Positions 50,456 through 58,468 of a stretch of 64,000 bases of DNA are shown here, piece after piece; position 1 is the stretch's first letter, and each line of letters starts with the position of its first letter. The notes beneath the pieces are model-generated. The model made no database searches, was not told the DNA's origin, and worked only from the letters and a program-made list of their open reading frames with translations. The DNA is from Pedobacter panaciterrae. GTDB lineage: Bacteria; Bacteroidota; Bacteroidia; Sphingobacteriales; Sphingobacteriaceae. The stretch lies in the NCBI RefSeq assembly GCF_013204795.1, contig NZ_JABMKW010000012.1, positions 62,001 through 126,000 of the forward strand, in the 5' to 3' direction. Made by a program: the position numbers and the translations under genes.

Positions 50456-51286
50456 ATGATCAGATTCTTCTATATTTCTCTTCTTCTTATTCTAGGTTAC
50501 AATACCTTATTTGCAGTCGCACCAAAACGCATTATCACTCTTAGTGGCGCACTTACCGAAACCGTAGATGCATTGGGGTACGGCCCACAGATTGTTGCTG
50601 TAGATGTAACAAGTACTTATCCCGCTTATGTAAATAAAATTGAGAAGGTAAGCCAAAACCGAAGTATATCTGCAGAAGGTGTCATTTCTTTCACTCCCGA
50701 TCTTGTGCTCGCTCCTGAAGGTGCATTGTCAAATGCAATAGAATTTCAATTAAAATCTGCAGGGATCAAAGTAGTTACAGTAAAGCAAGAATACTCCGCA
50801 AAGGGTGCCGTTACCTTTATCAGACAAGTGGCAAGCGCTCTGAATAATATTCCAAAAGGAGAAGAATTGGTTAAACAAACAACATTAAGCGTAAATAAGG
50901 CTCTCGAAGTAGTAAAGAAAAACCCAAAATCTCCTAAAGTGCTTTTTTTATATGCCAGAGGTGCCGGTACCATGATGGTGGCCGGTAAGGACACAAATCT
51001 GGATGCAATTATCAAGCTTGCTGGCGGTAAAAATGCCGCTCAGGGTTTTTCGAAGTTCAAACCGTATACCACAGAATCTTTAGTAAATGCAAATCCAGAT
51101 CTCATATTGATGTTTGATTTCGGGTATAAAAGTCTTGGCGGTATTAACAGTATTCTTAAAATGCCTGGTGTTTCCCTAACAAATGCAGGCAAAAACAAAA
51201 GGATAGTGCAGATGGATGGCGAATTGTTAGTCAACTTTTCGGTCCGTCTTGCTCAGGCAATCACACAATTAAATGCTAATTGGTAA
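50456..51286 (+). CDS. hmuT: Haem ABC transporter substrate-binding protein
   Basis: A 276-residue periplasmic binding protein of the BtuF/HmuT class (start ATG 50456; signal peptide MIRFFYISLLLILGYNTLFA). Two alpha/beta lobes are joined by a long helix (GAVTFIRQVASALNNIPKGEELVKQTTLSVNKAL). RIITLSGALTETVDALGYG opens the fold, as in all members, and RGAGTMMVAGKDTNLDAIIKLAGG begins the second lobe, typical of haem-specific members. The permease GTG start is 3 nt after its stop. It is divergent from the TonB receptor operon and should receive the haem brought across the outer membrane. Confidence 0.9.
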   Translation: MIRFFYISLLLILGYNTLFAVAPKRIITLSGALTETVDALGYGPQIVAVDVTSTYPAYVNKIEKVSQNRSISAEGVISFTPDLVLAPEGALSNAIEFQLKSAGIKVVTVKQEYSAKGAVTFIRQVASALNNIPKGEELVKQTTLSVNKALEVVKKNPKSPKVLFLYARGAGTMMVAGKDTNLDAIIKLAGGKNAAQGFSKFKPYTTESLVNANPDLILMFDFGYKSLGGINSILKMPGVSLTNAGKNKRIVQMDGELLVNFSVRLAQAITQLNANW

Positions 51287-51289
51287 GTA

Positions 51290-52333
51290 GTGAATAAGAA
51301 AACAGGTCTATACATATTGCTTATTGTGGCATTGCTGATTAGCGCAGGACTTTCCATGGGGCTTGGTGCCGTACAGATTCCTTTGAAAGAGGTTGTCGTA
51401 ATTTTAGGCAAAAAAATCGGATTGTTTAGCGAATTACCCGTATCCACACAACATGAAGGAGTACTGAACATTGTACGAATACCACGGGTAATACTCGGGC
51501 TACTGGTAGGTGCCGCCTTAGGCATTTCTGGTACAGCTGTACAGGGTATTTTCAGAAACCCCTTGGCAGAACCGGGATTAATTGGAATTTCTGCCGGCGC
51601 TTCTTTAATGGCAGTGATCATTATTGTACTGGAGGCAACACTGTTGGTAGGCCTAAGTAACATCACGGGCTACTATATAATGGCCTTTGGTGCTTTTGCA
51701 GGCGCGGGCTTAGCAGCTTTAATTGTATATCAGATCTCCAGAACCGACGGCAAATCTAATGTTGCCACTATGCTTTTGGCCGGCATTGCAATTAATGCCC
51801 TTGCAGGTGCATTAACAGGACTCATAACCTATGCCGCTGATGATCAGCAATTACGCAACATCACTTTCTGGATGCTCGGAAGTCTGGCCGGAGCAACCTG
51901 GGAAACTGTAATTTCTCTACTTCCTTTTGTTTTAATCCCTCTGGTATTACTTCCCGGTATGGGAAAGGCATTAAATGCTTTCTCTCTTGGCGAAATACAG
52001 GCTGCTCAGCTGGGCCTTAAAGTTAATGTAGTAAAAAGAAATGTTGTCATACTTGCAACTATGGCCGTAGGTGCAGCCGTTGCAGTATCGGGTATCATTG
52101 GCTTTATCGGGTTGCTGGTTCCGCACACCATACGGTTAGTTATTGGAGTCGACAACAAACATGTCTTACCGGCATCAGCTTTATTTGGCGCTTTAATGCT
52201 TACCATATCAGATATGATTTGCCGCATTATCATTGCCCCAATAGAACTTCCTATTGGTGTAATAACAGCATTAATGGGCACTCCATTGTTTCTGTATATT
52301 TTAGTTAAGGACAAGAAAAAACTGGTTATATAA
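51290..52333 (+). CDS. hmuU: Haem ABC transporter permease (FecCD family)
   Basis: A 347-residue inner-membrane protein with about ten helices. FecCD signatures: RIPRVILGLLVGAALGISGTAVQGIFRNPLAEPGLIG near the N-terminus and GIIGFIGLLVPHTIRLVIGVDNKHVLP near residue 265 (the ATPase-contacting EAA-like loop). It starts with GTG only 3 nt after hmuT and is followed by the ATPase gene after 1 nt, so the three are tightly coupled. Confidence 0.93.
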   Translation: MNKKTGLYILLIVALLISAGLSMGLGAVQIPLKEVVVILGKKIGLFSELPVSTQHEGVLNIVRIPRVILGLLVGAALGISGTAVQGIFRNPLAEPGLIGISAGASLMAVIIIVLEATLLVGLSNITGYYIMAFGAFAGAGLAALIVYQISRTDGKSNVATMLLAGIAINALAGALTGLITYAADDQQLRNITFWMLGSLAGATWETVISLLPFVLIPLVLLPGMGKALNAFSLGEIQAAQLGLKVNVVKRNVVILATMAVGAAVAVSGIIGFIGLLVPHTIRLVIGVDNKHVLPASALFGALMLTISDMICRIIIAPIELPIGVITALMGTPLFLYILVKDKKKLVI

Positions 52334-52334
52334 A

Positions 52335-53123
52335 ATGTTGATAGCAGATTCATTAACTTTCGAAGCAGGCAGAAGAGCCTTAGTCAAAGATGTTTCCTTT
52401 AGCATCCGACCGGGTGAACTATTATTGATATTAGGTGCTAATGGTGCCGGTAAATCAACGCTGCTAAAAATGCTGAGCGGAGAAAAAATACCATCAAAGG
52501 GTGTTGTAAAACTACATAACAAAGAAATTCAGCAATACAGTCCCTCCCTGCTTGCATTAAAACGTGGTGTAATGAACCAGCAAAATGTGATTAACATGGC
52601 CTTTACCGTTACAGAAATTGTGATGATGGGCAGATATCCTCATTATAAGAGTAACCCTTCTATAAATGATACAGAAATTATTCAGCAGGTGATGGAACTT
52701 ACCGGGGTAAAGGATTTTTCAGAACGTTCGTACCTAACCCTATCCGGAGGTGAACAGCAAAGGGTTCAGTTGGCCCGGGTGCTGGCCCAAATATGGGATG
52801 TATCAAATGCCTTACTGCTTATGGATGAACCGGTAGCTAGCCTCGACCTTCAATACCAGCAGCAAACACTGGCTATTGCCAAGATGCTCACCAAACGTGG
52901 ATTTATGGTTATCAGTATTTTACACGACATTAACCTGGCCGCTCAGTATGGCGACAGAATACTTTTGTTGAAAAATGGACGGAAATGGTACGACGGTGCT
53001 CCCGCAGAGGTACTGAGTAGTAAAAACATCTATGAAGTATTTGAAATCGACTCGGATGTTTATACCAATCCGCGAACGTTAAAACACTTCTTTATTCCTA
53101 AAGATGTTAAAATAGCCACTTAA
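52335..53123 (+). CDS. hmuV: Haem ABC transporter ATP-binding protein
   Basis: A 262-residue ATPase. Walker A GANGAGKST (about 35-43), Q-loop MNQQNVINMAF, signature LSGGEQQRVQLARVLAQ, Walker B LLMDEPVASLDL and H-switch SILHDINLAAQYGD are all intact. The insertion with an extended segment before Walker B (AQIWDVSNALLLMDEP) is typical of haemin ATPases. It powers import by HmuTU. Confidence 0.94.
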   Translation: MLIADSLTFEAGRRALVKDVSFSIRPGELLLILGANGAGKSTLLKMLSGEKIPSKGVVKLHNKEIQQYSPSLLALKRGVMNQQNVINMAFTVTEIVMMGRYPHYKSNPSINDTEIIQQVMELTGVKDFSERSYLTLSGGEQQRVQLARVLAQIWDVSNALLLMDEPVASLDLQYQQQTLAIAKMLTKRGFMVISILHDINLAAQYGDRILLLKNGRKWYDGAPAEVLSSKNIYEVFEIDSDVYTNPRTLKHFFIPKDVKIAT

Positions 53124-53224
53124 ATTTTTACAATAATATATCATAAAAACCTGATAATTATTAAGCAAATCTTTAGATTTGTTTAAGTCTAAATCTCATT
53201 ATAGATAAACATAAATTATAGAGT

Positions 53225-53356
53225 ATGACTACTAACACTTCAGAAAAAAAAGCTGCAATCCTAAAATGGCTGAAAAAAGTCGGCGTTTGGGGATTCTTGT
53301 TTTTCCTGATAAAAGGCCTGATCTGGCTGGCCGTAGGGTATTGGGCGCTTAAATAA
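53225..53356 (+). CDS. Small single-helix membrane protein (43 aa)
   Basis: A 43-residue frame, MTTNTSEKKAAILKWLKK followed by one membrane helix (VGVWGFLFFLIKGLIWLAVGYWAL). The basic amphipathic N-terminus and the WGFLFFLIKG core recall small proteins common in this order. It lies about 100 nt after hmuV with its own A-rich leader. No function is known. The remaining part of the 356-nt region between hmuV and the dipeptidase gene holds only the direct repeats at 53361. Confidence 0.6.
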   Translation: MTTNTSEKKAAILKWLKKVGVWGFLFFLIKGLIWLAVGYWALK

Positions 53357-53360
53357 ATAA

Positions 53361-53399
53361 ACGACTTTCAGACGACTATTGAACGACTTTGAAACGACT
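53361..53399. repeat. Four ACGACT direct repeats at exact 11-bp period
   Basis: ACGACT starts at 53361, 53372, 53383 and 53394, each followed by a different 5-nt spacer; a looser CCGACC follows at 53404. The array begins 5 nt after the stop codon of the 43-aa gene, in a convergent intergenic region. Confidence 0.75.
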
Positions 53400-53479
53400 C
53401 TGACCGACCTTTATCATTAAAAAGGCTTTTTAGAGTGGTTTAAATGTTAACCTATTGACTAAGGTATTATAGACCTCAA

Positions 53480-54547
53480 TTACCAAGCTTTTCGCAAAAA
53501 CCTTAACCAGTTTCCACTCATCAGATTTTCAATATCCAGGTCCGAATATCCTCTGGCCTTAAACAATGCAGGTACTTTTTGAAGATCAGCAATAGTTTCC
53601 AGATCGTAAGGACACTGTTCCTTCCCAAATGCACCATCAAGATCAGAACCAATTCCAACATGATGCGTATTTCCTGCTAATTGACAAATATGATCTATGT
53701 GATCAATCATCACATCCAGATTGCAATTCATATCCTTTGGGGTAGACTTACCACGCACCCAGTTAGGCACCATCATCCAGGCATCTAAAGCACCACCAAT
53801 AACTGCACCCCGTTCTATTAGCGCCTTGATCTGATCATCACTAAACTGACGGTTATGGTTCACAAGTGCCCGGCAGTTGTTATGTGAAGCCCAAACATGG
53901 CCGTTAAAATGATCAAGGGCTTCCCAAAAACTATCATCACATAAGTGTGTAGCATCTAAAATAATATTCAACCGCTCCATTTCCTTAAGCAACTCATGAC
54001 CCTTAGGCCCCATAAATCCAGTTGCATCAGTACCCTGAGCATACCTTCCAGGACCATAATGAGCTGGGCCAACAGCTCTTAAACCATTTTGATACGCTTT
54101 TTCTAAATGCCCAATGGTTACTATAGAATCAGCACCTTCGAGACTTAAAATATAGCCAATTGGTTTTTGAGCATCCAAGGTATCAGCAGCCCATAAAGCA
54201 AGGTGCTTTTCTAAACCTGCCAGATCAGTAATCTGCACCATCTCCCCTGCCTCCTCCATTGCTTTATACCATGCAAGCTGACCTTGGGTTTGCGCCCATG
54301 CCTGTGCCGGGGAGTGCCATCCGGGCAACTTATTCCCTGGTGCTACATATCGGGCAATCTGGGTGGCTACAACAAGTCCGATTTTACCTTTTCTAAGTTC
54401 GGGTAACGAGACAACTGCTTTTGCCCTATCCGGCTTATCAGTTAATCCCTCCTCCCTCGCATTGATCGAAGAAACAGGCAAAGTCAAATCACGATTCCAC
54501 TCCAAAGCATTCATGCTTAAATCCAAATGCGCATCAATTGTAAACAT
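53480..54547 (-). CDS. Membrane dipeptidase-family (M19) hydrolase
   Basis: A 355-residue TIM-barrel zinc enzyme. FTIDAHLDLSMNALEW supplies the His-x-Asp metal pair, LSLEGADS the bridging Glu, and LDATHLCDDSFWEALDH and VWASHNNCRALVNHNRQ the two further histidines; GIGSDLDGAFG is the substrate Asp region. Renal-dipeptidase relatives cut dipeptides with a D-residue at the C-terminus, which suits the D-amino-acid operon it closes. It starts 3 nt after the PLP enzyme gene. No signal peptide is seen, so it is cytoplasmic. Confidence 0.9.
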   Translation of the reverse strand: MFTIDAHLDLSMNALEWNRDLTLPVSSINAREEGLTDKPDRAKAVVSLPELRKGKIGLVVATQIARYVAPGNKLPGWHSPAQAWAQTQGQLAWYKAMEEAGEMVQITDLAGLEKHLALWAADTLDAQKPIGYILSLEGADSIVTIGHLEKAYQNGLRAVGPAHYGPGRYAQGTDATGFMGPKGHELLKEMERLNIILDATHLCDDSFWEALDHFNGHVWASHNNCRALVNHNRQFSDDQIKALIERGAVIGGALDAWMMVPNWVRGKSTPKDMNCNLDVMIDHIDHICQLAGNTHHVGIGSDLDGAFGKEQCPYDLETIADLQKVPALFKARGYSDLDIENLMSGNWLRFLRKAW

Positions 54548-54550
54548 AGG

Positions 54551-55684
54551 TTATATATTAATCTTTCTATTTCTTGAAACAATGGCCCATTCGCCGGTAA
54601 TTTTATAATCTATAACCGTCGCTGCATGGTCATATAAGGCAACAGTTGGACAAATATGGATTGGCAAACCATACAAAACATCCCCTATTTTAAAACCATG
54701 TCCTTTAGTCATTTCCAATACCAAATGCTCTTCGCTCTGACTTATTATTTTGGCATCCGGAGCATTCAAAAATGAAACTCTTTTAGTAAGTTCATTTTCT
54801 GCAGCTACAGCTTTATGTCCTAAATCCAGACTTATTTTGGTTTCATCCGGCAAAGAAATTACGCGACTTATAAGAACCGCTGCAATTAAATACTCCTGCT
54901 CTTCAAAAGAGTTTTGGTATCCTTTATCCCACAGAATAAATGTACCCGGACTACATTCTACTTCGGGTTGTTCCGCGTAAAAAGGATAAGTAGGCGTACC
55001 ACCACCTACAATAACCGGCACAGGCAAACCTTTAGCTACAATGCTATCTTTTAAGTTTTTAAGTAAATTCCAGCCAACCTGCCACTTCTCCCTTCTTTGC
55101 GATAATGAAACATCATGGATATGACCATCATAACCATGCAAACCTATAGCATTTATTCCGCCGGAAACATTCATTTTCTGGTAAAGTGCCAGCGCCTTTT
55201 CGTTGGGTAAAATGCCCGTTCGGTTCATCCCTAAGTTCAGATCCAGAAACAAATTTATTTCCAAACCCGATTCAACAGCAGCTTCCGAAAGTTCATTTAA
55301 TGATTGCTCATTATCGACCAAACACGAAAATCGTGTTAGCGGAAAAGCTTTTATAAGCGATACGTATCTTTTAACTTTTGGGCCAACAGGCTGATAGGCC
55401 AGCAAAACATCCTCAGCACCGCAAAGGGCTAACATCTCTGCCTCTGCAATTGTAGCACATTTAAACTTAGCTATTCCGGCATTTATCATCAACAAGGTAA
55501 CCTCACTGGATTTATGAGTCTTTACATGAGGTCGCAATCTGCTAACCGAATCAATGCTGGCTTTTAACTGAGTGATGTTATCTGCAATACGATCAGGGTA
55601 AAAGACCAATGCCGGTGAATCAAGTTCACTCACATTATCAACCTCAAACCAATACCGGTTTGTTAGTTTTTTAGGGTTATTCAT
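54551..55684 (-). CDS. Fold-III PLP enzyme, D-threonine aldolase / D-serine dehydratase family
   Basis: From ATG 55684 the protein has 377 residues. The N-terminal alanine-racemase-type barrel carries the PLP lysine in RLRPHVKTHKS (Lys55). The C-terminal beta domain has His343-x-Cys345 in LPIHICPT, matching the zinc-binding pair of DSD1-type D-serine dehydratases and D-threonine aldolases. Products would be pyruvate plus ammonia (dehydratase) or glycine plus an aldehyde (aldolase). It overlaps the end of the RidA gene by 8 nt. RidA next door favours the dehydratase reading, because that reaction releases the enamine RidA removes. Confidence 0.88.
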   Translation of the reverse strand: MNNPKKLTNRYWFEVDNVSELDSPALVFYPDRIADNITQLKASIDSVSRLRPHVKTHKSSEVTLLMINAGIAKFKCATIAEAEMLALCGAEDVLLAYQPVGPKVKRYVSLIKAFPLTRFSCLVDNEQSLNELSEAAVESGLEINLFLDLNLGMNRTGILPNEKALALYQKMNVSGGINAIGLHGYDGHIHDVSLSQRREKWQVGWNLLKNLKDSIVAKGLPVPVIVGGGTPTYPFYAEQPEVECSPGTFILWDKGYQNSFEEQEYLIAAVLISRVISLPDETKISLDLGHKAVAAENELTKRVSFLNAPDAKIISQSEEHLVLEMTKGHGFKIGDVLYGLPIHICPTVALYDHAATVIDYKITGEWAIVSRNRKINI

Positions 55685-56150
55685 GAAGTTCGAATAAAGC
55701 TTCAATCTCTACAGGGATGTTGTCAGGCAACGACCCAAAACCTACCGCACTTCTGGTGCCAATGCCATTTTCTTCTCCCCAAACCTGGGCAAAAAGTTCG
55801 CTACAACCGTTAATTACAAAGGGATGCCTTTCGAAATCTGGCGTGCAATTTACCATCCCTAAAACTTTGATTACTCTTTTTACACGGTTTAAGCTGCCTA
55901 AATTTGTTTTTATGGTTGATAACATGGTTAACCCTACTTGTCTTGCAGCAAGTTTACCTTCTTCTTTATCAAATTCAACACCCACACGTCCGATTATCAA
56001 ACTTTTATCATCTCTAACAGGCCCATGTCCTGATAAATAAAGATACTTTCCATCAATCAAAAAAGGTTTATAAACACCCAAAGGTGTTGGCGCCGGAGGC
56101 AATGTTAATCCTAATTTTTCAAACTGTTCATCTGCATTAAAAGTTCCCAT
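55677..56150 (-). CDS. RidA-family enamine/imine deaminase
   Basis: A 157-residue protein from ATG 56150 (MGTFNADEQFEKLGLTLPP). It belongs to the longer YjgF/RidA subgroup: YLYLSGHGPVRDDKS, LTMLSTIKTNLGSLNRVKRVIKVLGMVNC and GIGTRSAVGFGSLPDNIPVEIEALFEL. The conserved Arg that binds the substrate carboxylate is in GTRSAVG. It hydrolyses reactive 2-aminoacrylate to pyruvate, protecting PLP enzymes. An alternative GTG start further upstream would overlap the permease gene and lacks conservation. Confidence 0.88.
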   Translation of the reverse strand: MGTFNADEQFEKLGLTLPPAPTPLGVYKPFLIDGKYLYLSGHGPVRDDKSLIIGRVGVEFDKEEGKLAARQVGLTMLSTIKTNLGSLNRVKRVIKVLGMVNCTPDFERHPFVINGCSELFAQVWGEENGIGTRSAVGFGSLPDNIPVEIEALFELHE

Positions 56151-56158
56151 ATCTATAT

Positions 56159-57472
56159 TTAAATAATTTGATTTAATAAAAGTACGCCAACCAATCCAAC
56201 AACACCTACTATTGATTCCATTACGGCCCACGATTTAAAGGTATCCTTCATACTTAAGTTAAAGTACTCTTTAAACATCCAGAATCCGGAATCGTTTACG
56301 TGCGAAAACATTAAACTGCCTGCACCAACTGCCAAAACCATTAAGTTAGGATCTGTATTAGACGATACCATCAAAGGTAAAATAATCCCCGCAGTTGTCA
56401 AGCCTGCTACTGTTGCAGAACCCACACAAAAACGAATAATTGCGGCAATTAACCAGCCTAAAAATAAAGGCTGCATATCCATATCCTTTAAAAGGACTGC
56501 TATTTGTCCGCTTACCCCACTATCTACCAAAACTTGCTTTAATGCGCCAGATCCACCGATAATTAACAATATCATGGCAACATCTTTAATCGCTTCGCCA
56601 TAGATATTCATGATATCCCCCATTTTCTTGCCCTGAAAAATACCTAGCGAAAATGTTGCAACAAACAATGCAATAAGCATGGCAATTGTCGGACTTCCCG
56701 CAAAAGCAAAGAAATTGGACACAGCTGGATTCTGATTTTCTGAAAATGTGAATACTGTAGCGCCTATTAAAAGTAAAACAGGCAGTAAGGCCGTAAAAAA
56801 GCTATTAAATGTGCCCGGCAATTCTTCTTCAGGCATATCGGCAGGAACAAAAGATGCCAATGGTTTTGATGGAATAGCTTTAAGCGTTCTCGAAAACAAT
56901 GGTCCACCTATAATAATGGCAGGTACAGCTACAATTAATCCGTACAACAACGTTAAACCCATATTGGCCTTAAACTGAATAACAAGTGCAGAAGGCGAAG
57001 GATGCGGTGGTAAAAATCCGTGAGTAACAGATAAAGCAGCAAGCATAGGCAAACCGATGTAAATAACAGGCAACTTATACTTGTAAACAATAGAAAAAAT
57101 CAACGGAACCATTAACACAAAACCTATCCCGTAAAACAATGGAATACCGATTAGGAACCCCGTAGTAACTACTCCCCATTGTATATATTTCTCTCCGCAA
57201 AAATTCATCATAGAGGATGCAATTCTTTGCGCTGCGCCACTTTGGGCCACAAGTTTACCCAACATAGCCCCCACAGTAATGATTACTACCAAAGAGCCTA
57301 AAACATCTCCAATTCCCTTTTCTACGGAGGCCGTAACTTTATTAAGTGGAATGCCCAGTAAAATACCGGCAAGTATAGATACAATTAGAAATGCAACAAA
57401 TGCATTGACCTTAAATGCTGAAACTAAAACAATCAGAAATAGGATACACAATAGGACGATTAGGATGGTCAT
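56159..57472 (-). CDS. GntP-family permease, possible D-amino-acid or gluconate importer
   Basis: A 437-residue membrane protein with about 12-14 helices of the GntP/DsdX family. GLPMLAALSVTHGFLPPHPSPSA is the family signature, and IRFCVGSATVAGLTTAGI and AGSLMFSHVNDSGFWMFKEYF are the other conserved loops. Members import gluconate, other sugar acids or, in DsdX, D-serine. First in the operon with RidA, a D-amino-acid PLP enzyme and a dipeptidase, it more likely carries D-serine or a related D-amino acid. Divergent from the DUF1080 gene. Confidence 0.88.
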   Translation of the reverse strand: MTILIVLLCILFLIVLVSAFKVNAFVAFLIVSILAGILLGIPLNKVTASVEKGIGDVLGSLVVIITVGAMLGKLVAQSGAAQRIASSMMNFCGEKYIQWGVVTTGFLIGIPLFYGIGFVLMVPLIFSIVYKYKLPVIYIGLPMLAALSVTHGFLPPHPSPSALVIQFKANMGLTLLYGLIVAVPAIIIGGPLFSRTLKAIPSKPLASFVPADMPEEELPGTFNSFFTALLPVLLLIGATVFTFSENQNPAVSNFFAFAGSPTIAMLIALFVATFSLGIFQGKKMGDIMNIYGEAIKDVAMILLIIGGSGALKQVLVDSGVSGQIAVLLKDMDMQPLFLGWLIAAIIRFCVGSATVAGLTTAGIILPLMVSSNTDPNLMVLAVGAGSLMFSHVNDSGFWMFKEYFNLSMKDTFKSWAVMESIVGVVGLVGVLLLNQII

Positions 57473-57555
57473 ACTTTCTTATTTTATTTGGAAAACACAA
57501 AATAGAAAAAAAAGCGAGTTGCTAAAAGTATTTCTATATTAGTATTACAATAAAG

Positions 57556-58254
57556 ATGAAAAGAAACCTAACCAAATCACTTCTGGCACTGGCTTTAATT
57601 TTAAGCTCAGCTGCCTCATTTGCTCAATCAAAGAGCTTGTTTAATGGCAAAGACCTAACCGGATGGCATGCAGATGTTCCTGAAATGGATAAAGATTCAA
57701 ACGCCCGGATGCCTTTTATCATTCGTAACGGCTTATTGGTAAGTTTGGGAACTCCAGGAGGTCACCTGATTACCGATGCTACTTATAAAAATTACCGTTT
57801 GGAAGTACAATATCGTTTTGCCGCCAAACCAGGCAATTGTGGTGTACTTGTACATGCTTCTACACCGAGGGCACTTTACGATATGTTCCCAAAATCAATA
57901 GAAGTACAAATGCAGCATACTATGGCCGGTGATTTTTGGTGTATCCAGGAAGACATTACTGTTCCTGATATGGAAACAAGACGTGGTCCCAAAGAAAACT
58001 GGGGCGTTAATGGCGATAAGCTTAGAAGAATAAAAAGATTGGTTCAGGATGTTGAGAAACCTGTAGGCGAATGGAATAAAATGGTTATCGAATGTTTGGG
58101 TGATCAGGTGAAAGTATGGGTTAACGACGTTTTTGTAAACCATGGAACCAATTGCACGGTAAGTAGCGGCAATATTGCATTGCAGGCAGAGGGCTCTGAA
58201 GTGGAGTTTAGAAAAGTGGTATTGGAACCGATTAAGAAATTAACGGTAAAATAG
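57556..58254 (+). CDS. Secreted DUF1080 (LamG-like) domain protein
   Basis: A 232-residue exported protein (signal peptide to AASFAQ). SLFNGKDLTGWHAD is the diagnostic start of DUF1080, now associated with 3-keto-disaccharide hydrolases, and the jelly-roll strands YRLEVQYRFAAKPGNCGVLVHAS, WNKMVIECLGDQVKVWVNDVFVNHG and SGNIALQAEGSEVEFRKVVL follow. Acidic and aromatic residues (SIEVQMQHT) could form a sugar site. It is transcribed alone, divergent from the GntP operon; no operon partner points to a substrate. Confidence 0.9.
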   Translation: MKRNLTKSLLALALILSSAASFAQSKSLFNGKDLTGWHADVPEMDKDSNARMPFIIRNGLLVSLGTPGGHLITDATYKNYRLEVQYRFAAKPGNCGVLVHASTPRALYDMFPKSIEVQMQHTMAGDFWCIQEDITVPDMETRRGPKENWGVNGDKLRRIKRLVQDVEKPVGEWNKMVIECLGDQVKVWVNDVFVNHGTNCTVSSGNIALQAEGSEVEFRKVVLEPIKKLTVK

Positions 58255-58278
58255 CCATTCTACTCTAAGACTGGAATC

Positions 58279-58306
58279 TTTTGCCCGCTTCGCTAAATGG
58301 GCAAAA
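58279..58306 (+). terminator. Possible terminator after the DUF1080 gene
   Basis: TTTTGCCC (58279-58286) pairs with GGGCAAAA (58299-58306), 24 nt beyond the stop codon, followed by TTTCC. The U-run is short, so efficiency is uncertain. Confidence 0.45.
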
Positions 58307-58382
58307 TTTCCTAGGCCTTTTCGCAGAAAGTCAATTTTTAGTAAAGCGAGTAAACTAAGTTATCGTTCTAAAATAGCCACCT

Positions 58383-58434
58383 CGTCATCTCGACAATAGG
58401 AGGAGAGATCTCTCCTCCTATTGTCGAGATGACG
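58383..58434. repeat. 52-bp perfect palindrome
   Basis: The 26-nt arm 58383-58408 begins CGTCATCTCGAC and its exact reverse complement fills 58409-58434, with no loop and no mismatch. It lies between two converging genes (DUF1080 protein and alaS). The outer nine bases recur in the terminator stem at 40457. It looks like a dispersed palindromic repeat that may double as a bidirectional terminator. Confidence 0.85.
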
Positions 58435-58468
58435 ACTGTATTAAGGCTATAGCTTTAAAATAGTATAA

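Noticed and set aside
56151..56231. Longer RidA-like start at a GTG inside the permease gene
   Set aside because: The extension is Trp/Cys/Arg-rich, unlike the family, and overlaps the permease 3' end out of frame.
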